Below are positions 1 to 8,185 of a stretch of DNA of 31,984 nt, piece after piece. The stretch's first letter is position 1. Each line of letters starts with the position of its first letter. This stretch comes from a virus. A program made the translations under genes and the position numbers. The notes under the pieces were generated by a model, which did not search any database, was not told the origin of the DNA, and was given only the letters and a program-made list of their open reading frames with translations. The stretch is taken from positions 1 to 31,984 of IMG/VR virus record IMGVR_UViG_3300042364_000603, one strand, 5' to 3'.

Positions 1-200
1 GGACCAAAGCGCATGGTAACGTGGATTATGGACGGCGAAACCAAAGCGGTTTTCGAGCCCATCCCGGAGCGGGAAGAACTGACTTTTGCGGAGGTCACCA
101 AACGGTTTTTTGATTTGGACTGGTGCGCAGCAAATCCAAACCACCCGATTTCCTACCTCCGAGCGTATCACGACAATTTGACGCACCTTCTCCGATTTGT
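1..200. repeat. terminal repeat, copy 1 (pairs with 31785-31984)
   Basis: The first 200 bases recur as the last 200 bases of the window. Positions 76-200 are identical in both copies. Positions 1-75 differ at eight sites (12, 18, 21, 45, 57, 63, 69, 75), all third codon positions of the gene that crosses the junction, and all synonymous. This is the overlap expected when a circular or terminally redundant phage genome is assembled as a linear contig; the differences look like natural strain variation. Confidence 0.93.
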
Positions 201-306
201 GAAGGCGTCGGCTCCCTCGGTACTGATTCGCCGGGGGAACAAAACCGTCGTGATCCCCGCAGACTGTCCCGCAGAAACGAAATCGAAATTCCTTCGGATG
301 CTATGA
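1..306 (+). CDS. 3' part of 150-aa tail-region protein crossing the contig ends
   Basis: This is the C-terminal 101 codons of a gene whose start lies at 31638. The reading frame enters at base 1 and ends at TGA 304-306. Joined through the terminal repeat it gives a 150-residue protein. The ATG at 13 is internal, because the other end copy shows the frame open upstream. The gene sits between two tail-tube candidates and the tail assembly chaperone and overlaps the chaperone start by ATGA at 303. I recognise no domain. The composition is soluble and mixed, without membrane segments. Its position suggests a tail or head-tail morphogenesis role, but that is inference from context only. Confidence 0.85.
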   Translation, partial: GPKRMVTWIMDGETKAVFEPIPEREELTFAEVTKRFFDLDWCAANPNHPISYLRAYHDNLTHLLRFVKASAPSVLIRRGNKTVVIPADCPAETKSKFLRML

Positions 307-689
307 CCACAGAAGAGGCTTTTCTTGAAACCAAACGAGCGGTCGGAAGCTTGACGCTCCGGCCATTTACCATCGGTTCGATGACCGCGTGTCGAAAGCT
401 CGGGCTTACGCTGTTTACCGGCGAAAACACGAAGCTCTCGACGGAAGAAACGCAACGGCAGGTTGTCGCTTTTGCTTGGCTGCAATCCACCCCTGTGCCC
501 GAGGTGCTCCAAGCGATTCAGCGGGGCATTGCGGAGGCTGAGATTGACGCGTTCGAGTGGATGCTTGAACCCACGGACCTTCCGCTTTTGGAGCGGGAAA
601 TTAACCGGCTTTCGGAAGGGATTTCCGTCGCATCGGTCGATGTGATTCAGCGGGACGCACCGAAGGACCCGAACGAACCGGGAAACTAA
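303..689 (+). CDS. tail assembly chaperone, short form (gpG-like)
   Basis: This 128-residue acidic protein lies directly upstream of the tape-measure region, where long-tailed phages encode the tail assembly chaperone that binds the tape measure while tube subunits polymerise around it. The start is ATG 303, overlapping the previous stop by ATGA. The frame is open further upstream to 123, but that stretch lies inside the previous gene. The last codons before the stop contain the slippery heptamer GGGAAAC (680-686), immediately followed by TAA, so this is the unshifted product of a gpG/gpGT pair. Sequence similarity to lambda gpG is not obvious; the call rests on order, size and the frameshift signal. 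Confidence 0.85.
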   Translation: MTTEEAFLETKRAVGSLTLRPFTIGSMTACRKLGLTLFTGENTKLSTEETQRQVVAFAWLQSTPVPEVLQAIQRGIAEAEIDAFEWMLEPTDLPLLEREINRLSEGISVASVDVIQRDAPKDPNEPGN

Positions 690-940
690 TTGCGCCGGGG
701 TGGGCGGCCTCAATGGTGTTCGCCTTGGCGCAAAACACGGGATGGACCGAAGAACACATTCTTTGGGAGGTGCCACTTTCCCGGGCGCTTCAGTATTGGC
801 ACGCGTGGCTCTACGCGTCGGGAATCTGGACCGTTCCGAAATCGGCACCGCTCGAACAAACGGTCGAAAAGCTCACCGCTTTTGCTGCCGGACTTGACGA
901 AGAGGAGGTTGACGATGGCGAAGGCTTTTCGAATCAATAA
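303..940 (+). CDS. tail assembly chaperone, -1 frameshift fusion (gpGT-like)
   Basis: A -1 slip at GGGAAAC (680-686) moves ribosomes into a frame that reads from CTA 686 to TAA 938-940 and adds 84 residues to the 128-residue short form, giving about 212 residues. The added part begins LIAPGWAASMV and has the compact, Trp-rich, acidic-ended character of gpT-like extensions, with 'EEHILWEVPL' near its middle. Its only in-frame ATG (713) has no ribosome-binding site and lies after the region that continues the fusion frame, which argues that this part is made by frameshifting. Its end overlaps the next gene (915) by 26 bases. Confidence 0.85.
680..733 (+). promoter_or_regulatory. programmed -1 ribosomal frameshift signal
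   Basis: The heptamer GGGAAAC at 680-686 is phased G GGA AAC in the zero frame, matching the X XXY YYZ rule; lambda G/T uses GGGAAAG. The zero-frame stop TAA follows at once (687-689). Three bases after the heptamer a perfect 7-bp inverted repeat begins: TTGCGCC (690-696) with GGCGCAA (727-733). Its loop holds a further GGCG/CGCC pairing (703-706 with 721-724), so a long stimulatory stem is possible. Confidence 0.88.
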
Positions 941-1670
941 GGCACAATTTGCTGCAAGCCTCCGGGCAACAGGTCGTTTGATGCACGGTCGGGTGATGGA
1001 CGCCGGGCGGAGGGAGGGGACGGAAATTCTCCGGGACATCTTCGGGACGACACCTCCGCCCAAAGGCAAAATCGCCCTCGCGAAACTTGGAGCAAAGGCG
1101 CATCGATTCGGCTTCCTTCGTTTTCTGAAACAGAAAGGGCGGGAACTTCGAAACCGAACCGGGACGGCGCTTCGGCGCGCGGGAAACCGAATTGCAGCGG
1201 CGCTTGAGACTCGCAAACTTTCCCGGGCTTACCACCAGTTGATCGTGATGGACCAAAAGAAGACGATGAAGGAAGACCTCCGACAATTCGTCTCCGATCG
1301 CTGGTGGATCCCGCAGGAATTTGCCGTCACCCATCACCACGGGCTTGGCTCATACATTTACCTGGTCTCGATAAATATCGGCGTCTCCGCCGCTCAATTC
1401 TTTCTTGGTGCAAAGGCGCTCTCCTACGCAAATAAGGCGCGGAAAATTATGGTACTTAGAAAGGCCCGAGTCGCCTTGTTACGCGGGCGCAAACTCCGTC
1501 GGGCGGCGTACGTCGCGGGGCGGCTTGCGACAACGGCGGCGAAGCAAACCGTGCAAGAAAGTGACATCTTTGAGAAAATAGACCGAGCGGTTCAAGACAC
1601 CGTCGAATCCCACGCGATGAAGCTTTTCGACACGGTCGGGAACATCTTCAACAAAACCATCAGAGTGTAG
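915..1670 (+). CDS. basic tail-region protein of unknown function, 251 aa
   Basis: The start at ATG 915 is set by GAGGAGG (903-909); the frame is open upstream, but that stretch overlaps the chaperone extension. The protein is strongly basic with many Arg and Lys, particularly residues 50-110 and 165-205. A hydrophobic stretch at about residues 146-169 could cross a membrane or be buried. The gene lies between the chaperone pair and the tape measure, two bases before the latter. In lambda these two genes are adjacent, so this is an extra protein at that site. It could be a tape-measure-associated or minor tail protein. I recognise no family. Confidence 0.75.
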   Translation: MAKAFRINKAQFAASLRATGRLMHGRVMDAGRREGTEILRDIFGTTPPPKGKIALAKLGAKAHRFGFLRFLKQKGRELRNRTGTALRRAGNRIAAALETRKLSRAYHQLIVMDQKKTMKEDLRQFVSDRWWIPQEFAVTHHHGLGSYIYLVSINIGVSAAQFFLGAKALSYANKARKIMVLRKARVALLRGRKLRRAAYVAGRLATTAAKQTVQESDIFEKIDRAVQDTVESHAMKLFDTVGNIFNKTIRV

Positions 1671-1672
1671 CT

Positions 1673-3424
1673 ATGGCCATTGTCTCCGCCGTTTCTCTCG
1701 ACATCTCCGGTTTCATTAATGGGCTGCAAAAAATGCAGAGCGCCATTCAGTCGGAAAGCGTTCTCTCGGCTCCGATGGAAGCGAAGATGTCGACGCTGCG
1801 AAAAGCTCTCCTCGCCGGTGCGGTAGCGTTTGGGGTCGCCGTGCAACGGACCTATGCGGCAATGGTGGAAGGCGGGAATCTCGCAAAGCTCAGTCGGGAA
1901 TCTGGGATTGCGGTTTCGGAGTTGATGCGGCTCCGCATTGCTATGCAGACGGTCGGGGGTTCCGCGGAGGATGCCCAAAGCACCGTGAATAAACTCCAAA
2001 GCGCGGTAGCGGCGGCGGGGGCAGGCTCTGCGAGCGCTACGGCCGACCTAGCGGCCCTCGGGCTGGCAGCGCGGGACTTCACCGGGCTCAACATGGAAGG
2101 GGGCATTAGAAAGGTCGCCAACGCGCTTCGCGGGATGCGGGACCCGGTTCAACAGAATCGGCTTTCGCTCGCTTTGCTTGGGAAAGACGCGGAAGCGATG
2201 GTCGACGCTTTTGGTGCGGGCGGACATATTGAAGCGGTCGGGCAAGCGCTCGGCTCACAGGCGGCGGTGATGCAATCGAGCGCGGGAATCTTCCGGGAGA
2301 TTCAAAAAGCGTTCACGCAGGGGCTCGGGTTTTTCGACGCGATCAAAATCCGGGTGCAAGGGTTCTTTGTGGGGCTGGCGAGCCAAGTTGGGCCCCAGGT
2401 GCTTCAGATTCTCAATTCATTTAAAGCGACCGCGAGCGGGAATCTTTTCGACGAAACCGCCTTCGGGGCGAAGATAGGGGAGGCGGTCGCGCTGATGGTC
2501 CAAGCGTTCCGCACGGGAAACCTGACGGAGTTGATCCTCGGGGCGCTCAAAGTCGGCTTCCTTCGGGCGACTGATTATTTTCAGGAACAATTCTCCGCGG
2601 CGGTTCTTTTCTTCCAACAAGAGCTTGCCGGAGGGGACCTTTTGAAAGGCGTGGAAACCGTGTTTGCCCGCATCCGGGCTGAAGTCGGATTCATCCTCGC
2701 AGGGTTTGCAAAGCTTCCGGGAATCTTTGAGGGGTTACAGGGACCACTTCAGACTTTCGGGAACATCCTCCGAGGAATCCTCAAAAGCGCGGTTGCAGAG
2801 ATGGCACTCGAGTTGTCGAAGGTTGTCTCGAAACTCGACATCCCTTTCCTCGGCGCTCAGGCCGCGCAGCGACTCGCGCAAGCAGGAGTCGACATGAAGG
2901 AAAGCGCCAAGGACTCGTTTGCGGAAGCAAACACGAGCGCGGAGCAATTGCAACGGAGACTCGGAGAACTTGGCAAAATGTACTTTGACCCCTCGACGTG
3001 GCCGACGTCCGGGGACATTGACCGGTTAATCGGTGACCCTCTTTATAGGGTCCTGAAAAACGCATGGGACCGCACTATGGGCGGAGCACAAGGCGGCGGG
3101 GCGGAAAGAAATTTTCCAAACCTTGTCGCCCAGCTACGGGCAAAAAATGCCGAGGAATTGCGAGTTCTACAGGCCGGACTGACTCCGCTCGGAGGGTCGA
3201 CGTTCGCAGCGCCTCAGGCAGCGGCTCCCGAAGCGCCGAGGCTTTCCCGAGCGCAACAGGTCTTCGGGATGTTCGGCACGCTTGGAGGCGGAACGGTCCG
3301 CGGGACGTTCCAAACCTTCGACCCGATCGTCAACCAACAGAAGATCAGCAACCAGCTTTTGAAAACGATCGTCGACAACACCAAAGGGAAAGCAGTCACC
3401 GTGACGGCTCCCATTTACCAATAG
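1673..3424 (+). CDS. tape measure protein
   Basis: This 583-residue protein follows the chaperone region and has the make-up of a tail tape measure: a long Ala/Leu/Gln-rich helical stretch in the first 220 residues ('SRESGIAVSELMRLR', 'VNKLQSAVAAAGAG'), hydrophobic segments around residues 205-330, and a Pro/Ala-rich C-terminal part. Tape measures set tail length in siphophages, at roughly 0.15 nm per residue, so a short tail of about 90 nm is expected if all of it is extended. The start ATG 1673 has a CTATG context and no Shine-Dalgarno site. I see no lytic enzyme domain in it. Confidence 0.88.
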   Translation: MAIVSAVSLDISGFINGLQKMQSAIQSESVLSAPMEAKMSTLRKALLAGAVAFGVAVQRTYAAMVEGGNLAKLSRESGIAVSELMRLRIAMQTVGGSAEDAQSTVNKLQSAVAAAGAGSASATADLAALGLAARDFTGLNMEGGIRKVANALRGMRDPVQQNRLSLALLGKDAEAMVDAFGAGGHIEAVGQALGSQAAVMQSSAGIFREIQKAFTQGLGFFDAIKIRVQGFFVGLASQVGPQVLQILNSFKATASGNLFDETAFGAKIGEAVALMVQAFRTGNLTELILGALKVGFLRATDYFQEQFSAAVLFFQQELAGGDLLKGVETVFARIRAEVGFILAGFAKLPGIFEGLQGPLQTFGNILRGILKSAVAEMALELSKVVSKLDIPFLGAQAAQRLAQAGVDMKESAKDSFAEANTSAEQLQRRLGELGKMYFDPSTWPTSGDIDRLIGDPLYRVLKNAWDRTMGGAQGGGAERNFPNLVAQLRAKNAEELRVLQAGLTPLGGSTFAAPQAAAPEAPRLSRAQQVFGMFGTLGGGTVRGTFQTFDPIVNQQKISNQLLKTIVDNTKGKAVTVTAPIYQ

Positions 3425-3428
3425 AAAT

Positions 3429-4145
3429 ATGGGCACACTCATTTCGGAGGAATGGCTCTACAATTCCGAGGCAGCGACGAAGACCTTTCGGCGCTCATTC
3501 CAAAGTCTTTCCGGGTTCGGCTCGGAGGTGGAGGGGATGGCAAATCAGACCTACAAGGCGCAGGACGGGGTCTATGAATACTCTGGCGAGGACGTGTACT
3601 ACTACGCTGGAATTTCCGGGGGCGGCCCGAGCGGCGGAGGCGGCGGGGGAACCGGACCAGATAGCATCCTTCTCACAGTCTCCGCGGCGGCTTCCACCGA
3701 ACCGATCGAGGCGCACCCGCGGTTTGACGGGCTTCTCACAAATTCCGGGTGGGACACTTGGAACAGGTGGAAAGCAAACCCGGAGGACCCAAAGAATTTC
3801 GGGGTCGGATTAACCAACGCGCAAGGCTACTTCGACCCCTCGCTTTACACGGCAACGGACGCCTACGGGGTGCTCTACGTCTTATACATGCGCGGCATCC
3901 GAGAGTACTACGAACCGAAAGTCGTCGTCCGGCAAACACGGTTTGAAGCGGGCGCTCCGACGCTTTCCGCGGTCGGCAAAATCGACTCTCCTCCGATCAA
4001 CCCGGCAGGCAGCGGCATGACCAACTACATTTTGAACTCCGCGGACGGGCGCTACAACGCCAGCAACGCGGTCTGGGAGAATGTGTATGAATGGGTCGGA
4101 AGTCGCAAAGGGTGGGACGTGAACCTTTACGGAGCGGGAACCTAA
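3429..4145 (+). CDS. distal tail protein candidate, 238 aa
   Basis: The gene starts at ATG 3429, four bases after the tape measure stop, so it belongs to the same late transcript. The protein splits into a short N-terminal part, a Gly/Ser linker at about residues 62-76 and a C-terminal part rich in Tyr, Trp and Asn ('WENVYEWVGSRKGWDVNL' close to the end). Such aromatic-rich beta proteins just after the tape measure are usually distal-tail or baseplate-hub components. I cannot place it in a named family. Its stop overlaps the next start in TAATG. Confidence 0.7.
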   Translation: MGTLISEEWLYNSEAATKTFRRSFQSLSGFGSEVEGMANQTYKAQDGVYEYSGEDVYYYAGISGGGPSGGGGGGTGPDSILLTVSAAASTEPIEAHPRFDGLLTNSGWDTWNRWKANPEDPKNFGVGLTNAQGYFDPSLYTATDAYGVLYVLYMRGIREYYEPKVVVRQTRFEAGAPTLSAVGKIDSPPINPAGSGMTNYILNSADGRYNASNAVWENVYEWVGSRKGWDVNLYGAGT

Positions 4146-4903
4146 TGGCGCTCCCTCGAATCAAAGTTGGCGACACGGTACGGGCGCAGCACCTCCAGCA
4201 GATTTGCTCGGAGATCGAACAGAACCGCATTCGCCCTGGGAAGGGCGTTCGAATCGTCGTCACCTCCGCAGGGACCACGGTTTCGACCGAGGACCTCACA
4301 AGGCGGACAAGCACCTCGTCGGACAATCCCTTGGACCCGACTTGGGTTGCCGCTCAACCGTTCTACGTTACGACCGGTTACCCGGCGGACCCCGCTTTTC
4401 CTGTGCTTCGAATACAAGGGGAGAGCTACGTTTCGGGCGTAGAGACAGGAGGGCTTTTCGAGGTCGCCGGGCTTGGGGCGATTCTCGGTTCCGCGGAAGA
4501 CAACGCCGACGACCCCGGGCAATTCCCTTGCCCCGAAATCGGGGAAAGCGTTTGGATCGAAGGCACGGTCGACGGATATTCGATCACTTCGCTTTCGATT
4601 TGGATCGGACAAGCAGGGACGGAAGGACTTTGGGAGAATTACCCGGACCCGGTGGAAACGTCCGAGCCCACGGAAGAAGACCCGTTGCCGGTGGTCGTAA
4701 AAACCCGGTGCCTCATTGCTCATTGCGTCGACGGTACCGACCCGCGGCACGGGGACGTTTATATCGTCGGAACGGGCGAGGCAGCGGAATACCGAAAGAT
4801 TCTCCAGCAACTTCGCACGAACCTCGGCGTGCAGGTCCTAATGATGCGCGGAATACCGGCTCCCGTGCTGGTCCCGTGGCACGGGCCGTTTATCATCGCG
4901 TGA
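4145..4903 (+). CDS. tail or baseplate protein candidate, 252 aa
   Basis: ATG 4145 overlaps the preceding stop (TAATG); the frame is open a little further upstream, but that would overlap the previous gene. The N-terminus (MALPRIKVGDTVRAQHLQQI) has a form common in phage virion proteins. The rest is predicted beta-rich, with acidic, Pro-rich loops around residues 115-125 and 165-185 and no membrane segment. It lies third after the tape measure, in the distal-tail cluster. The function is inferred from position; no catalytic motif is visible. Confidence 0.7.
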   Translation: MALPRIKVGDTVRAQHLQQICSEIEQNRIRPGKGVRIVVTSAGTTVSTEDLTRRTSTSSDNPLDPTWVAAQPFYVTTGYPADPAFPVLRIQGESYVSGVETGGLFEVAGLGAILGSAEDNADDPGQFPCPEIGESVWIEGTVDGYSITSLSIWIGQAGTEGLWENYPDPVETSEPTEEDPLPVVVKTRCLIAHCVDGTDPRHGDVYIVGTGEAAEYRKILQQLRTNLGVQVLMMRGIPAPVLVPWHGPFIIA

Positions 4904-6633
4904 ATACCTACGGACACCCGCACGCAATCCCGTTCTTTGAGCAGGCAATCGGCACCGCTCAAATCGGGCCGCTTGGCAATTCTCCTTTACCCGTGGCGCT
5001 GGTGGACATGCCGATTTCCGCGGCGTCATACCTGTACTACAAGGCCCAAGAAATTCAAAAGACGGTAGTCTGGACCCCGCTCGAGGAAGGTCCCGGGACG
5101 CGCGTCGATTACACCGGGGCGGATGGCTGGGATGAAGAGACGGGACAATTTACGACCACTTCTTCTATTCAGGTGCTCGACCCGCTCTTGATTCAATACA
5201 CGGCGCAGACGCCGGTGCCGGATCAGGAAAAGCGGGACGAGATTCGCGGATATGCTTTGAGTTCCGCGCAGCTCGACCCGTGGCCCGGGAAGTGGATCGG
5301 CATCCGAGCCTACGCTGAAAACCTAAGCGGTCCCTACGGTGTCCAACAAAGCGAAGTTGCCAACACGATGCGGTATGACCTCGCGCCGATCCCGTTTGAG
5401 TCGGCTCAAGTGGAGTTCATCGAAGCGAACTCCGCGGCTTTGCTCGCGTGGAAAACCCGTTTGGAAGACTGGCTTGCATCCGAGGAAGAAAAGGTTCCTC
5501 CGAACGAGGAACTCATCGCGGACATCGAACGGCAGCAGGAAGCGCAACTTCTCATTGAAACCCAAGTCGGGGAACAACAAACCGAGGTCATTTCGTGGCT
5601 CGCCCAGGTTCGAACGGACTTCGAGGAAATGTTCGGCTACACGGAAACCGAGCTTAATCGGCTTTGCCGGAACTCCCTCGCCATCGAGCAGGAAGCTTTT
5701 GCCCGCTGGATTGCGGCAGAGGAAAAGCTCGAAGCGTACGCAGCGACACAAGGGAACCTTTGGCGGCTTCGGATTCCGTTTCGGAATTGGGTCACCTTCG
5801 AGCTTCAACGGACTTTCGCGGGATGGTATCGAACGAGCAACCCGCTTGCGCCGGCGGATCAAACAACCTACGGGCTCGCCGGAGCTTTTCAGCCAGCGCT
5901 TGCATCCGCGGATGTCCCGGCGCTTTCTTCCGCGCAGCTTGTCTTCCGGTTCGAAGCGCTTCCTCCCGTGCTCTCGGAAGGGGACTTGAAAAACGCAGGC
6001 ACCGCGGCTTGTGCGACGATTTTCGAAACGTACTCCGAGGAATATCCTTACCCGGACACGTTAGAAGGAGGGATGGGGGACCCTTTGAGCACCGAGCAAA
6101 TTCAGAGCATTGCCCGGGTTGCGATCGGCCCCAGGCTTATCGGCACAAGCCCAGAAATGTGCAGCGCTTCGAGGCTTAAAGGCGACCTACCGAACACGGA
6201 CCCTTTGCTCGGGATTCTTAGTTGCTCGCTTCTCTCGGGGGTCTATTCGCTATCCGACCCCCCGGTGTATTTTTTCATCAATTTTCAGGACATTTTCGAT
6301 TTGGAAACGGGTGCACCGAAGGAACTCGACCTTGCATCCGTGCTTCCCTTCGAGGGCTCGAAAGCGTGGGCGTTTCAAAGTCCGTACGCAACATATGAAG
6401 AGGGGCCGCCGGAATCCGCGGACGTCAGCCCGCTTCACGAACTATGGCAGGCGATCGGGCTCGCTTACGCGGAGTTCAACACGGGAACAGCGCTCGGACC
6501 GGGAATTCCGGTCGGTACGTTTCGAATTGTGACTCCCGGGGACGTGACGATCTACCAAACTCCGCTCTATGCGGCGGAGAACACGGTTCTCGGGCTTTCC
6601 ATCACGTTGCAGGTAATCACGGAGCGGACTTAA
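4900..6633 (+). CDS. large distal tail protein candidate, 577 aa
   Basis: The start is taken as GTG 4900, which overlaps the previous stop as GTGA; no in-frame ATG exists near it upstream. The protein has a helical, Glu-rich middle (residues about 180-290, with 'EEKVPPNEELIADIERQQEA') flanked by beta-rich, Pro- and Trp-containing regions. It is the last plus-strand gene of the late module and ends at TAA 6631-6633, sharing bases with the stop of the convergent lysozyme gene. A hub, baseplate or fibre-attachment role fits the position. I recognise no family. Confidence 0.7.
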   Translation: MNTYGHPHAIPFFEQAIGTAQIGPLGNSPLPVALVDMPISAASYLYYKAQEIQKTVVWTPLEEGPGTRVDYTGADGWDEETGQFTTTSSIQVLDPLLIQYTAQTPVPDQEKRDEIRGYALSSAQLDPWPGKWIGIRAYAENLSGPYGVQQSEVANTMRYDLAPIPFESAQVEFIEANSAALLAWKTRLEDWLASEEEKVPPNEELIADIERQQEAQLLIETQVGEQQTEVISWLAQVRTDFEEMFGYTETELNRLCRNSLAIEQEAFARWIAAEEKLEAYAATQGNLWRLRIPFRNWVTFELQRTFAGWYRTSNPLAPADQTTYGLAGAFQPALASADVPALSSAQLVFRFEALPPVLSEGDLKNAGTAACATIFETYSEEYPYPDTLEGGMGDPLSTEQIQSIARVAIGPRLIGTSPEMCSASRLKGDLPNTDPLLGILSCSLLSGVYSLSDPPVYFFINFQDIFDLETGAPKELDLASVLPFEGSKAWAFQSPYATYEEGPPESADVSPLHELWQAIGLAYAEFNTGTALGPGIPVGTFRIVTPGDVTIYQTPLYAAENTVLGLSITLQVITERT

Positions 6634-7232
6634 GCGGACGCCCGCAAACCGGCTTCGAAAAGCTTCGCCTCGGCTTCCCGGCGCTTCACGAGTCCGCTTC
6701 CCTCGGGCCAGAGGCGCTTCATGGACCGAATGAGTCCCGGGACGGCTTCGGGTTTCGAGTTTGCCAGGGCGTCTTTCATTCCACGCATTTCGCTGCGGCG
6801 CTCGCCGGTGAGACTCATCCCGCGGTTGAACACGATCGAAAAGAGAACCGAGGCGCAATCCTCCGGGAGGCTGACAGCTTGCGGGAACACTCGAAGCGTT
6901 CGGAGCCAATGCGTCGGAACGGTACGTTCGAGGAACACATTGAGCGCCATTTCCCACGGCACCCGGATATCCGTCACCGTGGCGCAGAATTGACGAGCAG
7001 CGGCTTGCTTGAGTCCGACCGCACCTCTTAGGCGAAGCGCTTCTTTGAGGCCCCCCCAGCAGGCGTCAAACTCCGGCAAATTCGTGTAGCCTAGGTCGAA
7101 TCCGATTCCTACGGTGACTCCGCTTTCAAATCCCGGGACGGTCGGGAACGAAAGGAAGCGGTCGTAATACGCACGACCTCCGCCCACCTCGTGGTCCAAC
7201 ACCAACTGCAATCCGGCTTCACTCAGGACCAT
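6630..7232 (-). CDS. endolysin, pesticin-like or GH24-like muramidase
   Basis: This 200-residue protein should cleave peptidoglycan glycan strands for host lysis. Near the N-terminus it carries 'DHEVGGGRAYYDRF' with a candidate catalytic Glu15, and then 'SGVTVGIGFDLGY' (residues 37-49) with Thr40; the second motif is typical of lysozyme-like phage endolysins including the pesticin type. No signal peptide or anchor is visible, so it would need a holin, and two small membrane proteins are encoded just upstream. Its start overlaps the neighbouring gene by 14 bases. Its stop interlocks with that of the convergent late operon (CTTAAG). The exact glycosidase family is uncertain. Confidence 0.85.
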   Translation of the reverse strand: MVLSEAGLQLVLDHEVGGGRAYYDRFLSFPTVPGFESGVTVGIGFDLGYTNLPEFDACWGGLKEALRLRGAVGLKQAAARQFCATVTDIRVPWEMALNVFLERTVPTHWLRTLRVFPQAVSLPEDCASVLFSIVFNRGMSLTGERRSEMRGMKDALANSKPEAVPGLIRSMKRLWPEGSGLVKRREAEAKLFEAGLRASA

Positions 7233-7392
7233 TGGTTTTTTCGTTTCTCAGCACGTCGACGAAACCGAAGATGCCAATGATGAGTTGAGCGGCGGCACCT
7301 CCGATTCCGGTCGACCAAAGACCGATCGAAACTCCGAGTTTAGCGAGACCCAACCAAGTGGAGGGCTGGCGAGCGTAGTCTTTTATCTTCAT
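7219..7392 (-). CDS. small membrane protein, holin candidate, 57 aa
   Basis: The start at ATG 7392 is supported by an AAGGAG site a few bases upstream on the minus strand and by ATGA overlap with the preceding stop. The protein begins [20 protein letters not shown] and has a hydrophobic central stretch of about 30 residues (LGLAKLGV through IIGIFGFVDVL), enough for one or two short membrane helices, then a polar tail. Encoded directly before the lysozyme, it is a likely holin or holin partner. The frame extends upstream to 7446, but that start lacks a ribosome-binding site. Confidence 0.72.
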   Translation of the reverse strand: MKIKDYARQPSTWLGLAKLGVSIGLWSTGIGGAAAQLIIGIFGFVDVLRNEKTNGPE

Positions 7393-7607
7393 GCGTTCTC
7401 CTTTTGTGCGATGCGTTCCCAAAGGTGCTTTCGATCCTGTTCGCATTTGGCGATTGCGTCTTCCAGTTGGTCTAAGCGGTGAGTTCTTTCCGCGTGGAGT
7501 CGGGAAATCAAATCGGCGTTCGTGCGGTTCATCGCGTACACAGCAAGCAACAGGATGAACACGACAAACGGTTGCCCTTGAGTGATTTTCAAAACTTCAT
7601 CGATCAT
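7389..7607 (-). CDS. membrane-anchored coiled-coil protein, lysis-associated, 72 aa
   Basis: The first 27 residues hold one clear membrane helix ('[13 protein letters not shown]'), followed by a charged heptad-like helix ('[20 protein letters not shown]') to the C-terminus. Small proteins with an N-terminal anchor and a helical tail, next to holin and lysin, are commonly holin-like or inner-membrane spanin-like. No outer-membrane lipoprotein partner with a lipobox is evident, so a spanin role is not established. Both ends overlap neighbours by ATGA (7604-7607 and 7389-7392). Confidence 0.75.
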   Translation of the reverse strand: MIDEVLKITQGQPFVVFILLLAVYAMNRTNADLISRLHAERTHRLDQLEDAIAKCEQDRKHLWERIAQKENA

Positions 7608-8185
7608 AAAAGAGACACGGTTGGTTTTCTCACCACAATCTGGACGCCCGAGGGAGGAGCGGATGCAAAGGCGATTGCGTTTGAGGCGATGACGAACGCT
7701 CCGTTAGTCGGGTCGGGGTCCTGTTCGATTCCATCAAGAGCGACTTGGAATTGAGCGTTGGCATCACCGGATTGCCAGCCTGTCAAAGGACCGAAGGAGA
7801 GCGTTGAACCGTCTCCGACGAACCGGGACGTCTGAAACGCAACGGACGCCTGCGAAGGCATCGGGCCCGTAGCTCCCGTCGCCCCGACGACGGACAAACC
7901 GCTTGCGCCCGTAGCGCCCACGCTCCCGGGAGTCCCACTCGGACCAGTCGCCCCAACGACCGAAACTCCGCTCGGTCCGGTTGCTCCGACGGCCCCAGGC
8001 TCGCCTTGAATCCCTTGGATGCCTTGGATTCCCTGCGGCCCGGTCGGGCCCGTGGCTCCCGGGACAGTCGACGGCGCACCGCTCGGACCCGTGGCACCCT
8101 GCAAACCGGCGTAGAGGTCAACGCTAACGGTTTTCATCCCGTCAACGCATCCGTCGACCTCGACTTTGTAAGTGGTGCAGCTCAT
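7604..8185 (-). CDS. short collagen-like fibre protein, 193 aa
   Basis: Start ATG 8185 overlaps the upstream stop by ATGA and gives an N-terminus [13 protein letters not shown] resembling that of the 826-aa fibre (MSCNDSCEIVVCE). Residues about 22-115 are Gly-X-Y triplets rich in GATGPSG and GIQGIQG, expected to form a collagen-like trimeric rod. Residues about 118-193 form a globular beta domain starting [12 protein letters not shown], related to a domain in the larger fibre. It is likely a trimeric tail fibre or head spike. Triplets are regular except around the 'MPSQAS' border. Confidence 0.85.
   Translation of the reverse strand: MSCTTYKVEVDGCVDGMKTVSVDLYAGLQGATGPSGAPSTVPGATGPTGPQGIQGIQGIQGEPGAVGATGPSGVSVVGATGPSGTPGSVGATGASGLSVVGATGATGPMPSQASVAFQTSRFVGDGSTLSFGPLTGWQSGDANAQFQVALDGIEQDPDPTNGAFVIASNAIAFASAPPSGVQIVVRKPTVSLL

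Noticed and set aside
690-914. Upstream extension of the 251-aa protein to TTG 690
   Set aside because: This part overlaps the frameshift extension of the chaperone in another frame; ATG 915 has a strong GAGGAGG site.
3064-3813. Plus-strand open frame of 249 codons across the tape measure end
   Set aside because: Arg/Gly/Ser-rich shadow of the tape measure and the next gene in another frame.
4204-4899. Upstream extension of the 577-aa tail protein
   Set aside because: Arg-rich shadow of the 252-aa gene; GTG 4900 overlapping the stop is a better start.
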